Program-made: the position numbers and the translations under genes
Notes under the pieces: generated by a model
Told to the model about the DNA's origin: nothing
Databases searched by the model: none
Seen by the model: the letters and a program-made list of their open reading frames with translations, nothing else
NCBI GenBank assembly: GCA_040902855.1
Contig: JBBDWN010000020.1
Location: 1-7,765 of the forward strand
DNA from: DATHWB01 sp040902855
GTDB lineage: Bacteria; Actinomycetota; Acidimicrobiia; Spongiisociales; ZC4RG35
Length of the DNA: 7,765 bases
Direction of reading: 5' to 3'
Part shown: piece by piece, positions 1 through 5,926 of the stretch
Layout of the letters: each line of letters opens with the position of its first letter
How positions within the stretch are numbered: position 1 is the first letter of the stretch

Positions 1-819
1 CAGAGCCGCCACGGAGGCAGAGTGATGGGGCGATCGAAACGGGCGACCGCCGGGACGGGGTCGGCGGGACGACGCTGCCCACACCGACGCCGTCTCGAGT
101 CTCTCTTCGGGCGTCGGTGGAGGCAGCAGCGATGGCAAACGCTTGGCGAGCATCGACTTTCCTGCCCCCGGCGGGCCGATGAGCAGCATGTGGTGGCCGC
201 CAGCCGCCGCGATCTCCAGCGCCCGTCGAGCGACCGGCTGGCCCTTCACGTCGGCCAAGTCATGCTCCTCGATCCACTCTTCGGGACGAGTTGTCGGCGA
301 CACCGCTCGTCCGGCGTCCAGCGCGGCCTCGATGGCATCACAGAGGGTGTCGACCGGTCGGACGTCGACCCCCTCGACCAGGAATGCCTCGTTCTCGCCA
401 CCTCTCGGAACGAGCAGCGGGCGACCGAGAGCGCGCGCCACCCGGGCTGCGGCCAGGATGTTGCGACTCACACGGACCTTGCCATCGAGGGCGAGTTCGC
501 CGACCGAGACGACGGCCGCCACTGCCGGTGGGACGAGTCGTTCGGCGGCGAGTATCCCGAGGGCGATAGGAAGGTCGTAGGCCGGTCCGGTCTTGGGCAG
601 GGCAGCGGGAGCGAGGTTCACCGTGACGTGGCGGTTTTTCGGGAATCGAAAGCCGGAAGTGGCAAAGGCCGATTTGACCCGGTGTGTCGCCTCGCGAACT
701 GCGGTGTCGGGAAGACCGACGATCCCGAAGCCGACCTTGCCTGATGCGACGTGGGTCTCGACGTGGACGGGTCGAGCGTCGACCCCTACCTGGGCGGCGG
801 AAGCGGTGGAGGAGAACAT
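1..819 (-). CDS. comM: ComM/YifB-family Mg-chelatase-like AAA+ ATPase (N-terminal part, truncated by window edge)
   Basis: Reading the minus strand from ATG 819-817 gives 273 codons without a stop to the window edge, so this is the N-terminal half of a protein usually near 500 residues. Seen: a ComM-type Lon/S5-like N-terminal region containing VNLAPAALPKTGPAYDLPIA (residues 67-86), then a Walker A motif GPPGAGKS (215-222) and the family segment FRSPHHSAS (261-269), where the reading stops. Known of the family: ComM is a hexameric AAA+ helicase that helps branch migration during integration of transformed DNA; many bacteria carry it without known competence. The start is supported by alignment to the usual family N-terminus; no Shine-Dalgarno is visible, but TACCTT (828-833 on the minus strand) lies 8 nt upstream and could be a leaderless -10. 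The crotonase gene ends 39 nt upstream on the same strand. Confidence 0.93.
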   Translation of the reverse strand, partial: MFSSTASAAQVGVDARPVHVETHVASGKVGFGIVGLPDTAVREATHRVKSAFATSGFRFPKNRHVTVNLAPAALPKTGPAYDLPIALGILAAERLVPPAVAAVVSVGELALDGKVRVSRNILAAARVARALGRPLLVPRGGENEAFLVEGVDVRPVDTLCDAIEAALDAGRAVSPTTRPEEWIEEHDLADVKGQPVARRALEIAAAGGHHMLLIGPPGAGKSMLAKRLPSLLPPPTPEERLETASVWAASSRRPRPGGRPFRSPHHSASVAAL

Positions 820-858
820 GAACCCGGAAGGTATGGACCGGGTCGGACAGAATCTCGC

Positions 859-1632
859 TCAGCGGCCCCGGAAGTCGGGGGGTCGCTTCTGGACGAACGA
901 GACGACTCCTTCGATGAAGTCCGAGGTCGTGAAACAGATCGCCTGGTTCTGGCCTTCCCAACTGAGCGCATCCGGGAACGAGACATCCCAGGAATGGTCG
1001 ATCCCCTGCTTGGCGAACATCTGCGCGATCGGCGCTCCCGACAGGAATCGGTCGACCTGGGAGGACACTCGGGCGTCGAGCTCGTCGGGCTCCACAACGT
1101 CCAGACAGAGTCCGATCTGAAGCGCCTCTTCGGCTTCGACGATCCGCCCTGACAGGGCCAGATCCTTCGCTCGCTGAAGTCCGACGACACGGGGAAGCAG
1201 CCACGAACCGCCGAAGTCGAGGGTGAGCCCGCGCCGGACGAAGATCTCGGCGAATCGTGCCCGGGTCGAGGCGATCACGACATCACACCCGAGCGCCATG
1301 TTCATCCCCGCACCGACCGCAACTCCGTCAACCACCGCGATCGTCGGCTTGGTGATCCGGTGGAGAGCCAGGGCGGCGGCACCCGTTCGTTTCATCCGGC
1401 GGGTGCCTTCGGCAATCGGGTAGGGCTCGATGCCGTCGCCGAGGTCGGCGCCCGCGCAGAAGTCACCGCCCGCACCGCGAATCACGAGAACCCTGGAACC
1501 GGAGGCCTCGAACGCCTCGAACGCCTCTGTCAGATCCGTCCATCCATCGGCGGGGATCGCGTTCCGTCGCTCGGGCCGGTTGATGGTGAGAGTGCGGACA
1601 GACTCGCGTTCTTCGATTTCGAACCATGACAT
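859..1632 (-). CDS. Enoyl-CoA hydratase/isomerase family (crotonase) protein
   Basis: A 257-residue crotonase-fold protein, normal length for the family. Oxyanion-hole segments are clear: GGDFCAGADL (residues 55-64) and VDGVAVGAGMNMALGCD (101-117). By hand alignment to rat mitochondrial hydratase, the two catalytic glutamates (Glu144, Glu164) are not conserved; the first position is Asn111. The segment GLTLDFGGSWLLPR (135-148) instead resembles the PaaG-like branch, where an Asp (here Asp139) serves isomerisation. A delta3-delta2-enoyl-CoA isomerase or another acyl-CoA reaction is therefore as likely as hydration; the substrate cannot be told. The start at ATG 1632 (MSWFEIEE) fits family length and lies 7 nt after a GGTACGCT -10-like element. 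An upstream in-frame ATG at 1653 would add seven residues and place that element inside the gene. It stands between comM and the plus-strand small genes, with no pathway partner nearby. Confidence 0.92.
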   Translation of the reverse strand: MSWFEIEERESVRTLTINRPERRNAIPADGWTDLTEAFEAFEASGSRVLVIRGAGGDFCAGADLGDGIEPYPIAEGTRRMKRTGAAALALHRITKPTIAVVDGVAVGAGMNMALGCDVVIASTRARFAEIFVRRGLTLDFGGSWLLPRVVGLQRAKDLALSGRIVEAEEALQIGLCLDVVEPDELDARVSSQVDRFLSGAPIAQMFAKQGIDHSWDVSFPDALSWEGQNQAICFTTSDFIEGVVSFVQKRPPDFRGR

Positions 1633-1639
1633 GACGGCG

Positions 1640-1645
1640 AGCGTA
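1640..1645 (-). promoter_or_regulatory. Candidate leaderless promoter -10 for the crotonase gene
   Basis: On the minus strand the sequence reads GGTACGCT, with hexamer TACGCT fitting TANNNT, and ends 7 nt before ATG 1632. Transcription would start at or next to the ATG, giving a leaderless mRNA, as is common in actinobacteria. No convincing -35 is seen. It matches the spacing at 1674-1679 and 5910-5919. Confidence 0.4.
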
Positions 1646-1673
1646 CCGACCATGCGGTGGATCGGACACCCGG

Positions 1674-1679
1674 TAGCGT
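1674..1679 (+). promoter_or_regulatory. Candidate leaderless promoter -10 for the small membrane protein gene
   Basis: GGTAGCGT contains TAGCGT (TANNNT), ending 6 nt before GTG 1686. No Shine-Dalgarno lies before that GTG, and the TAG within this element is an in-frame stop, so translation cannot begin further upstream. Both facts favour a leaderless transcript. The -35 region is not recognisable. Confidence 0.4.
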
Positions 1680-1685
1680 GACTGT

Positions 1686-1799
1686 GTGGGCTTCAACCCG
1701 TTCCGAGAGCAGAAGAGAACCGCGCTCGATGTTGCGGCGGTGGTTGGCGCGCTCTTCCTGACCATCGCGGCGGTGGTGTGGGCCGTGGTCGGCGGCTGA
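1686..1799 (+). CDS. Small single-span membrane protein, 37 residues
   Basis: A GTG-started reading frame of 37 codons: residues 1-12 are polar and basic (starting MGFNPFREQKR), followed by one continuous hydrophobic helix (about 15-36, VAAVVGALFLTIAAVVWAVV) ending in Gly-Gly. This is the pattern of a small N-in membrane protein. Third codon positions are strongly G/C, as in neighbouring real genes, and an in-frame TAG at 1674 makes GTG 1686 the only available start. It ends 3 nt before the GTG of the zinc-ribbon-like gene, implying co-transcription and translational coupling. No function is recognised. The alternative, a chance ORF, is less likely given the codon bias, transmembrane pattern, coupling and well-placed -10 element. 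Confidence 0.62.
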   Translation: MGFNPFREQKRTALDVAAVVGALFLTIAAVVWAVVGG

Positions 1800-1802
1800 G
1801 AA

Positions 1803-2012
1803 GTGGACGAGGTCGTCGTACCGGTGCAGCCGTATGCGGCACGCAAGACGTATTTCTGTCCCGGCTGCGAACTGGCGATCGTTCCCGGCACCTACCACCT
1901 CGTGGTGGTTCCCGAGTTCTCACCCGACCTGAGAAGGCATTGGCATCGGGGCTGCTGGCATCGAGAGCTCCGACGCCGCCACGGGCGGTCAGTCGCCGGC
2001 AACGTTCCGTAG
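1803..2012 (+). CDS. Small Cys/His (zinc-ribbon-like) protein, 69 residues
   Basis: The product has a CPGC knuckle (Cys19, Cys22) followed by HWHRGCW (His46, His48, Cys51), enough ligands for one structural zinc. The pattern (ARKTYFCPGC, a PGT.H turn, RRHWH..CW) matches a short actinobacterial family often labelled 'ATP/GTP-binding protein' in databases, although no nucleotide-binding motif is visible here; the role is unknown. GTG 1803 follows the stop of the 37-residue gene after 3 nt, so coupled translation is likely. A second GTG at codon 8 is possible. Its last 24 nt overlap tail-to-tail with the end of yraN on the other strand. Confidence 0.8.
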   Translation: MDEVVVPVQPYAARKTYFCPGCELAIVPGTYHLVVVPEFSPDLRRHWHRGCWHRELRRRHGRSVAGNVP

Positions 2013-2321
2013 CCAGTGGACTTCGACTCCCGTCGGACCGAGCGCAACACCCACGAGGTCGACCCGGTCGATTCCCACGTTCGAGGCAAGGGAGTGAACC
2101 TGACGACGTTTCGCCACCGGAAACTGCTGGTCGAGAGCCAGTTCGCCGCGGACGGTTCGAACCTCGACGACGACGCGCCGTTGCCCAGACCGGGCAATCA
2201 GGTCGATTTCGCCCCGCCCGACTGCTCGGTTTCGCTCCAGGATGGCCAACCCTCGGGCCGTCAGGATCGCCTCGGCGATCCGTTCTCCTCTCCGACCGAG
2301 GGCCGGGCGATGATCTTCCAT
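1989..2321 (-). CDS. yraN: YraN / UPF0102 family nuclease-fold protein
   Basis: A 110-residue protein with the full UPF0102 pattern: LGRRGERIAEAIL at the N-terminus (residues 8-20), GRGEIDLIAR (35-44), VVVEVRTV (50-57) and RVDLVGVAL (86-94). Family members have a restriction-endonuclease/Holliday-junction-resolvase-like fold; Asp40 and Glu53 with Arg55 (often Lys or Arg) correspond to the metal-site residues. The biological role is not settled. ATG 2321 gives the usual family N-terminus; the frame extends upstream to 2420 with an Arg-rich, family-foreign stretch. GGTAGACG on the minus strand ends 7 nt before ATG 2321, like the other leaderless sites, but its hexamer lacks the final T. In many actinobacteria yraN adjoins comM; here a crotonase and two small genes lie between. 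Confidence 0.93.
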   Translation of the reverse strand: MEDHRPALGRRGERIAEAILTARGLAILERNRAVGRGEIDLIARSGQRRVVVEVRTVRGELALDQQFPVAKRRQVHSLASNVGIDRVDLVGVALGPTGVEVHWLRNVAGD

Positions 2322-2378
2322 GCGAACGCGTCTACCTCGACCATGTGACAGAACGCGTTCGAACGATCGATCCGGTGG

Positions 2379-2384
2379 TAGGCT
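2379..2384 (+). promoter_or_regulatory. Candidate extended -10 upstream of the DEAD-box helicase gene
   Basis: GGTGGTAGGCT contains TAGGCT with an upstream TG-n extension (extended -10). Transcription from here would give a 5' leader of about 180 nt before ATG 2574. The leader holds two small hairpins: GGCTG/CAGCC (2381-2394, loop GCGT) and GAGGC/GCCTC (2406-2418, loop ACC, with flanking GGT/ACC pairing across a bulge). Long structured leaders are usual for cold-induced helicase genes; that link is inference. No good -35 is seen. Confidence 0.3.
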
Positions 2385-2559
2385 GGCGTCAGCCACATCG
2401 GGTGGGAGGCACCGCCTCACCAGGCATTCCCCCGAAAATGATCGTCTCAGATGATCACGGCTTTCGTCTCACCGGCTGGACCGCCTCTTTCCGCCGATCT
2501 CGGATTCATTGCTTCGAGGCGAGATCACATCCAGCCAACGATTCCCGCTCGCGCGGGCC

Positions 2560-2564
2560 AGGAG
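2560..2564 (+). promoter_or_regulatory. Shine-Dalgarno deciding the helicase start
   Basis: AGGAG followed by 9 nt and ATG 2574 gives a normal ribosome-binding site. It selects this ATG over the upstream in-frame ATG at 2451, whose 41 extra residues do not resemble any helicase N-terminus. Confidence 0.75.
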
Positions 2565-2573
2565 ACACACCCC

Positions 2574-4109
2574 ATGACCACCTTCGCCGATCTCGGCCTT
2601 CCCGCCGCGATCACGAACATCCTCGAACGTGACGGCATCACCAGTCCGTTCCCCATCCAGGCTTCTGCCATTCCCGACGCCCTCGCCGGGCGCGACGTCT
2701 GCGGACGCGCACCGACAGGTTCGGGCAAGACGTTCGCGTTCGGTCTGCCGATGCTCGCCGGTCTCGACCGGGCGCGCTCCAATCGGCCCCGAGCACTCGT
2801 GCTCGTCCCGACCAGGGAACTGGCCGACCAGATCCGCTCCGAGCTGACCCCTTACGCCAAGGCCATGGGACGTCAGGTTGCCGTCATCTACGGCGGCGTC
2901 GGGTACGGACCGCAGCGATCGGCTCTCCGCCGGGGCGCTGACCTCGTCATTGCCTGTCCCGGACGTCTCGAAGACCTGATCGACACCGGCGACATCCGCC
3001 TCGATGACCTCGACGTCGTCGCGATCGACGAAGCCGACCGCATGGCGGACATGGGCTTCCTGCCCGCGGTTCGCCGCATCCTCGATCTCGCCCCACGTGA
3101 CCGACAGACGCTCTTGTTCTCGGCCACACTCGACGGAGACGTCAAGGTCTTGACCGACCGCTACCAGAAGGACGCTCGCCGACACGAGGCCGAGCCGGTC
3201 GACGCACTCGGACCGGATGTCTCGCACCACTTCTGGCGCGTCGAGCGCGACGAGCGTTTGAATCAGACGGCCGCCATCGTCGACAGCTCTTCCTCGACCA
3301 TCGTCTTCACCCGGACCCGGCACGGCGCCGATCGTCTGGTCAAGCAGTTGGACCGTGAGGGCATTTTCGGGGTCGCCCTGCACGGAGGCAAGTCCCAGCC
3401 GCAGCGGACCCGCGCCCTCGCCCAGTTCACGTCGGGCAGAGCCAAGGCGCTCATCGCCACCGATGTCGCCGCACGCGGCATCCATGTCGACGACGTCGCC
3501 AGCGTGATCCACTTCGATCCGCCGGAGGACGCCAAGGCCTACCTACACCGTTCGGGCCGCACTGCCCGGGCGGGCGCAACGGGTGCCGTGTACTCGTTCA
3601 TCGACCGCTCACAGGCTCGTGACGCCAACCGCATCATCCGTGACCTCGATCTTCCGACCGAGTTGTCGGCCGCGCAGTCGACGCCTCACGTCAGACGGTC
3701 GGAAGAACCTGCACGACCGGAGCGCGCCCCGCGGAGCGAAGGTCCCGCGAGGACCGAGCGCGCTCCGCGAAGCGAAGGACCTGCGAGGACCGAGCGGGCT
3801 CCCCGTCGGAACGACTCGATCCGCAATGATCGTCCGGCGCACGGCCCGTCACGTGGTTCCGATGACGTCGAAGGCAACATCTACGTGGCCAACCTGCCGT
3901 ACTCGATGACCTCCAGCGAACTCGCCGAGCTGTTCACGCCGTTCGGTGCGGTCGATCAGGCGGCGATCGTGACACACCCGAAGACGACCCGCTCCCGTGG
4001 TTTCGGCTTCGTGGCAATGCCCAACGCGGCACAGGCCATCGAAGAGCTGAACGGTGCCGAGTTCGCGGGAAGAGTGCTGACTGTGCGCGAGGCCCGGCCC
4101 CGCAGCTGA
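2574..4109 (+). CDS. DEAD-box ATP-dependent RNA helicase with C-terminal RRM domain
   Basis: A 511-residue helicase. Seen in order: Q motif FPIQ (26-29), motif I APTGSGKT (46-53), PTRELA (79-84), GG (107-108), CPGR (128-131), DEAD (152-155), SAT (183-185), motif IV region IVFTRTR (243-249), motif V ATDVAARGIH (295-304) and motif VI HRSGRTARAG (325-334). All ATPase and RNA-binding motifs are intact. A charged linker with three 12-residue repeats (375-410) leads to a canonical RRM with RNP2 IYVANL (436-441) and RNP1 RGFGFV (475-480). The RRM resembles stand-alone bacterial/cyanobacterial RNA-binding proteins more than the divergent DbpA C-terminal domain. Likely role: unwinding structured RNA, as in ribosome assembly or cold adaptation, with the RRM tethering substrate; the specific target is unknown. 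The gene faces lepB and ends 9 nt from it. Confidence 0.95.
   Translation: MTTFADLGLPAAITNILERDGITSPFPIQASAIPDALAGRDVCGRAPTGSGKTFAFGLPMLAGLDRARSNRPRALVLVPTRELADQIRSELTPYAKAMGRQVAVIYGGVGYGPQRSALRRGADLVIACPGRLEDLIDTGDIRLDDLDVVAIDEADRMADMGFLPAVRRILDLAPRDRQTLLFSATLDGDVKVLTDRYQKDARRHEAEPVDALGPDVSHHFWRVERDERLNQTAAIVDSSSSTIVFTRTRHGADRLVKQLDREGIFGVALHGGKSQPQRTRALAQFTSGRAKALIATDVAARGIHVDDVASVIHFDPPEDAKAYLHRSGRTARAGATGAVYSFIDRSQARDANRIIRDLDLPTELSAAQSTPHVRRSEEPARPERAPRSEGPARTERAPRSEGPARTERAPRRNDSIRNDRPAHGPSRGSDDVEGNIYVANLPYSMTSSELAELFTPFGAVDQAAIVTHPKTTRSRGFGFVAMPNAAQAIEELNGAEFAGRVLTVREARPRS
3696..3803 (+). repeat. Three tandem 36-nt in-frame repeats coding the helicase linker
   Basis: Three adjacent 36-nt units (3696-3731, 3732-3767, 3768-3803) encode RSEEPARPERAP, RSEGPARTERAP and RSEGPARTERAP. 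The last two are identical in protein but differ at several synonymous sites, so the duplication is not brand new or has been held by protein selection. The linker is rich in Arg, Glu and Pro and is probably disordered; it joins the helicase core to the RRM. Copy number may vary between strains. Confidence 0.9.
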
Positions 4110-4117
4110 CGGGGCCG
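4095..4117. terminator. Candidate bidirectional terminator hairpin between helicase gene and lepB
   Basis: CGGCCCCG (4095-4102) and CGGGGCCG (4110-4117) form a perfect 8-bp G/C stem with a 7-nt loop that contains the helicase stop codon. It lies exactly where the two convergent genes meet; lepB stops at 4119. There is no U-tract on either strand, so it would be an atypical (stem-only) terminator. Confidence 0.45.
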
Positions 4118-4118
4118 C

Positions 4119-4751
4119 TCAGCCGTCGACGCCGCCGAGGCGGTCCATGGGCCAGATCCGGAAGACCGCCTTGCCGATGACATCGTCACGTGGGATCGGG
4201 CCGAAGACGCGCCCGTCTGAGGACTCGTTGCGGTTGTCGCCCATCATGAACAGCTCATCAGACGCGATGGCTCGCGGCCCGAAATCTCCCATTGCCACCC
4301 CAGGCTGGAGGTACGGCTCGTCGAGGGGAACGCCGTCGATCAACACGCGGTTGTTCCGGACCGCGACGGTCTCGCCGCCGAGACCGACGATCCGTTTGAT
4401 CAGATCGTCGTTGCCCGACGTCCGAATTCCGAGGGCTTCGAGCGTCGAGCGCACGACAGCCTCAGGGAACGACTCGTCGATTTCAGGCGCATAGGGGTTT
4501 TCGAAGACGATGACGTCGCCCCGCTCCGGCTCACCGAGGAGGTAGCTGATCTTCGAGACCATGACCCGGTCGTCGATGAGCAGCGTCGGGATCATCGAGC
4601 CGGAAGGGATGTAGAAGGGTTGGACGACGAAGGTCTTGATGACCACCGCCACGAAGAGGGCGGCGAGCAGCAGAAACGGGAGTTCGGAGAGGAACGAGCG
4701 CTTCGGCTCTTCGGCAGGTGCCTGCTCGGTTTCGTCGACCGGGATGCTCAC
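4119..4751 (-). CDS. lepB: Signal peptidase I
   Basis: Type I leader peptidase, a membrane-anchored serine/lysine protease that removes signal peptides from Sec/Tat-exported proteins. With GTG 4751 the product has 210 residues. Seen: an acidic cytoplasmic N-terminus, one membrane span (about 25-43), box B PSGSM with nucleophile Ser52, box C RGDVIVF (77-83), box D LIKRIVGLGGE with general base Lys119, and box E GDNRNESSDGR (171-181). All catalytic elements are present. Start choice: GTG 4751 lies 7 nt after the rplS stop and fits operon coupling, but no clear Shine-Dalgarno precedes it. An ATG at 4805 would add 18 residues and overlap rplS by 47 nt, and cannot be excluded. It is the last gene of the trmD-rplS-lepB block. 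Confidence 0.95.
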   Translation of the reverse strand: MSIPVDETEQAPAEEPKRSFLSELPFLLLAALFVAVVIKTFVVQPFYIPSGSMIPTLLIDDRVMVSKISYLLGEPERGDVIVFENPYAPEIDESFPEAVVRSTLEALGIRTSGNDDLIKRIVGLGGETVAVRNNRVLIDGVPLDEPYLQPGVAMGDFGPRAIASDELFMMGDNRNESSDGRVFGPIPRDDVIGKAVFRIWPMDRLGGVDG

Positions 4752-4758
4752 CCGGAAC

Positions 4759-5103
4759 TCAGTCGCGCTTTTCCTTGATGCGGGCCGACTTGCCGGACCG
4801 CTCACGCAGGTAATACAGCTTCGACCTGCGAACGTCGCCCTTACGGGTCACTTCGATCTTCTGGATGATCGGGGCGTGGACCGGGAACACCCGCTCGACT
4901 CCGACACCGAAGCTGATCTTGCGAACTGTGGCAGAAGCCTTCAGTCCGCTTCCGTTCCGGGCGATGACCACGCCTTCGAACACCTGGACTCGCTCACGTC
5001 CACCCTCGACCACTCGCACGTGGACCTTGACGGTGTCGCCGGCCCGGAAGTCGGGCACGTCGTCGCGCAGATACGCGCCTTCGAGCATGTCGAGATTGTT
5101 CAT
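4759..5103 (-). CDS. rplS: 50S ribosomal protein L19
   Basis: A 114-residue L19, normal length. Characteristic segments: DFRAGDTVKVHVRVVEG (18-34), RVQVFEGVVIARNGSG (38-53) and GDVRRSKLYYLRERSGKSARI (89-109), the last being the family signature. L19 sits at the 30S-50S interface of the large subunit. ATG 5103 is chosen because a strong AAGGAG Shine-Dalgarno precedes it and the family N-terminus starts there; the frame extends upstream to 5178 with unrelated residues. It is preceded by a 134-nt gap after trmD holding a candidate promoter and hairpin, so rplS may be transcribed both with trmD and on its own. Confidence 0.97.
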   Translation of the reverse strand: MNNLDMLEGAYLRDDVPDFRAGDTVKVHVRVVEGGRERVQVFEGVVIARNGSGLKASATVRKISFGVGVERVFPVHAPIIQKIEVTRKGDVRRSKLYYLRERSGKSARIKEKRD

Positions 5104-5149
5104 GGCGGGCTCCTTGGAGAAACAGGTGCCGGGCGACAGGCTTTCGAGG

Positions 5150-5167
5150 GCCCGCTTCGAAACGGGC
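5150..5167 (-). other. Small hairpin in the rplS leader
   Basis: GCCCG (5150-5154) pairs with CGGGC (5163-5167) around an 8-nt loop that may form two more A-U pairs. It lies in the trmD-rplS gap, about 47 nt before ATG 5103. It might be part of a leader controlling L19 synthesis or only a weak stem; no known L19-leader motif was recognised. Confidence 0.25.
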
Positions 5168-5193
5168 GCGAATATCACCCAGGCAGAGCCGAA

Positions 5194-5221
5194 AGCATAC
5201 CACCGGGTTCAGGCTGCAGAA
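5194..5221 (-). promoter_or_regulatory. Candidate promoter for rplS-lepB
   Basis: On the minus strand GGTATGCT (hexamer TATGCT at 5199-5194) has an upstream TG-n, giving an extended -10. A weak -35 TTCTGC (5221-5216) lies 16 nt upstream. It sits in the gap after trmD and would give rplS a leader of about 85 nt. This is pattern-based only. Confidence 0.35.
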
Positions 5222-5237
5222 ATCGCCAGAACCCCTC

Positions 5238-5903
5238 TCAACCGTCGAACAGATCGGGCCGCCGAGCCTTCGTCCTGGCGATCCGCTGATCCCGTCGCCA
5301 CTTCTCGATGCGCCCGTGATCGCCGGACAGCAGTACCTCGGGCACACTCCATCCGCGGAACTCGGCCGGTCGGGTGTACACGGGTTCTCCGAGCAGACCG
5401 TCCCGGAACGACTCGGTGACAACCGACTCCGGGTTGCCGAGCACATCCGGAAGAAGTCGCGCCACGCCCTCGATCACCGCCAGAGCGGCGACCTCCCCGC
5501 CGGCCAGTACGAAGTCGCCGAGCGAGACCTCCTCGTCGATCATGTTGTCCACGATGCGCTGGTCGACCCCTTCGTACCTGCCGCACACGAGCGCCAAATG
5601 ATCGACTTCTGCCCAGCGATCGAGGTGATGCTGGTGAAGCGGCACACCGGAGGGGGTGAGGAAGACCCGGTGCGCCCCCTCTACAGACTCGAGCGCTTCC
5701 GCGAGCGGTGCGGGACTCATCACCATCCCGGGACCACCTCCGAACGGCGAATCGTCGACCGATCGATGGACTCCCACCCCCCACCGACGGAGGTCGATGG
5801 ACTGGACGTCGAGGACTCCCCTGTCGATCGCCCTCGACACGATCCCAACTTCCAACGCGCCGGCGAAGTAGTCCGGGAAGATGGTGACGATCGAGATCCT
5901 CAT
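5238..5903 (-). CDS. trmD: tRNA (guanine37-N1)-methyltransferase
   Basis: A 221-residue TrmD, which transfers a methyl group from S-adenosylmethionine to N1 of G37 in tRNAs and so prevents +1 frameshifting. Seen: MRISIVTIFPDYF start, VDDSPFGGGPGMVM (49-62), the trefoil-knot SAM loops TPSG (83-86), CGRYEGVDQR (107-116) and SLGDFVLAGGE (127-137), then ESFRDGLLGEPVYTRP (164-179) carrying the conserved linker Asp168 expected as general base, and VPEVLLSGDHGRIEKWR (187-203). ATG 5903 matches the family start; an in-frame ATG at 5924 would add seven residues. GGATACGCT ends 6 nt before ATG 5903, suggesting a leaderless mRNA. rimM, the usual upstream neighbour, is missing: a divergent YbjQ-like gene starts 23 nt away. 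Confidence 0.97.
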   Translation of the reverse strand: MRISIVTIFPDYFAGALEVGIVSRAIDRGVLDVQSIDLRRWGVGVHRSVDDSPFGGGPGMVMSPAPLAEALESVEGAHRVFLTPSGVPLHQHHLDRWAEVDHLALVCGRYEGVDQRIVDNMIDEEVSLGDFVLAGGEVAALAVIEGVARLLPDVLGNPESVVTESFRDGLLGEPVYTRPAEFRGWSVPEVLLSGDHGRIEKWRRDQRIARTKARRPDLFDG

Positions 5904-5909
5904 GCCCCG

Positions 5910-5919
5910 AGCGTATCCT
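5910..5919. promoter_or_regulatory. Candidate symmetric -10 element shared by trmD (minus) and the YbjQ-like gene (plus)
   Basis: AGCGTATCCT has the form A-N3-TA-N3-T, so it contains TANNNT on both strands: TATCCT (5914-5919, plus) and TACGCT (5915-5910, minus), sharing the central TA. The plus hexamer ends 7 nt before ATG 5927; the minus hexamer ends 6 nt before ATG 5903. Both genes would then be leaderless. For the plus direction, TCGAGA (5891-5896) gives a 4/6 -35 at 17-bp spacing; the minus -35 is weak. Confidence 0.45.
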
Positions 5920-5926
5920 CCCATGC

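Noticed and set aside
338..1204. Long minus-strand open frame of 288 codons across the comM/crotonase junction
   Set aside because: Its product is Arg/Pro/Ser-rich low-complexity sequence typical of an out-of-frame shadow in GC-rich DNA; comM and the crotonase gene occupy the same strand in other frames with clear family motifs.
2350..2366. Possible SOS (LexA) box around GAACGCGTTC and CGTTCGAACG
   Set aside because: Actinobacterial/Bacillus LexA boxes need GAAC and GTTC separated by four bases; here the gap is two, and the second palindrome has none. Two overlapping 10-bp palindromes in GC-rich DNA are not enough.
2451..2573. Upstream extension of the helicase start to ATG 2451
   Set aside because: The added 41 residues do not resemble a helicase N-terminus, and a good Shine-Dalgarno precedes ATG 2574.
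2469..3512. Minus-strand 347-codon open frame opposite the helicase gene
   Set aside because: It is the antisense of a certain DEAD-box gene, has no recognisable motif and no convincing start signal; long antisense frames are expected with this codon bias.
3696..3803. 36-nt repeats as a mobile or intergenic repeat element
   Set aside because: They are in frame, keep the protein sequence while varying at synonymous sites, and lie inside an intact gene, so they are a coding linker repeat.
4994..5446. Minus-strand 150-codon frame spanning rplS and trmD
   Set aside because: Out of frame with both well-supported genes, with shadow-like composition.
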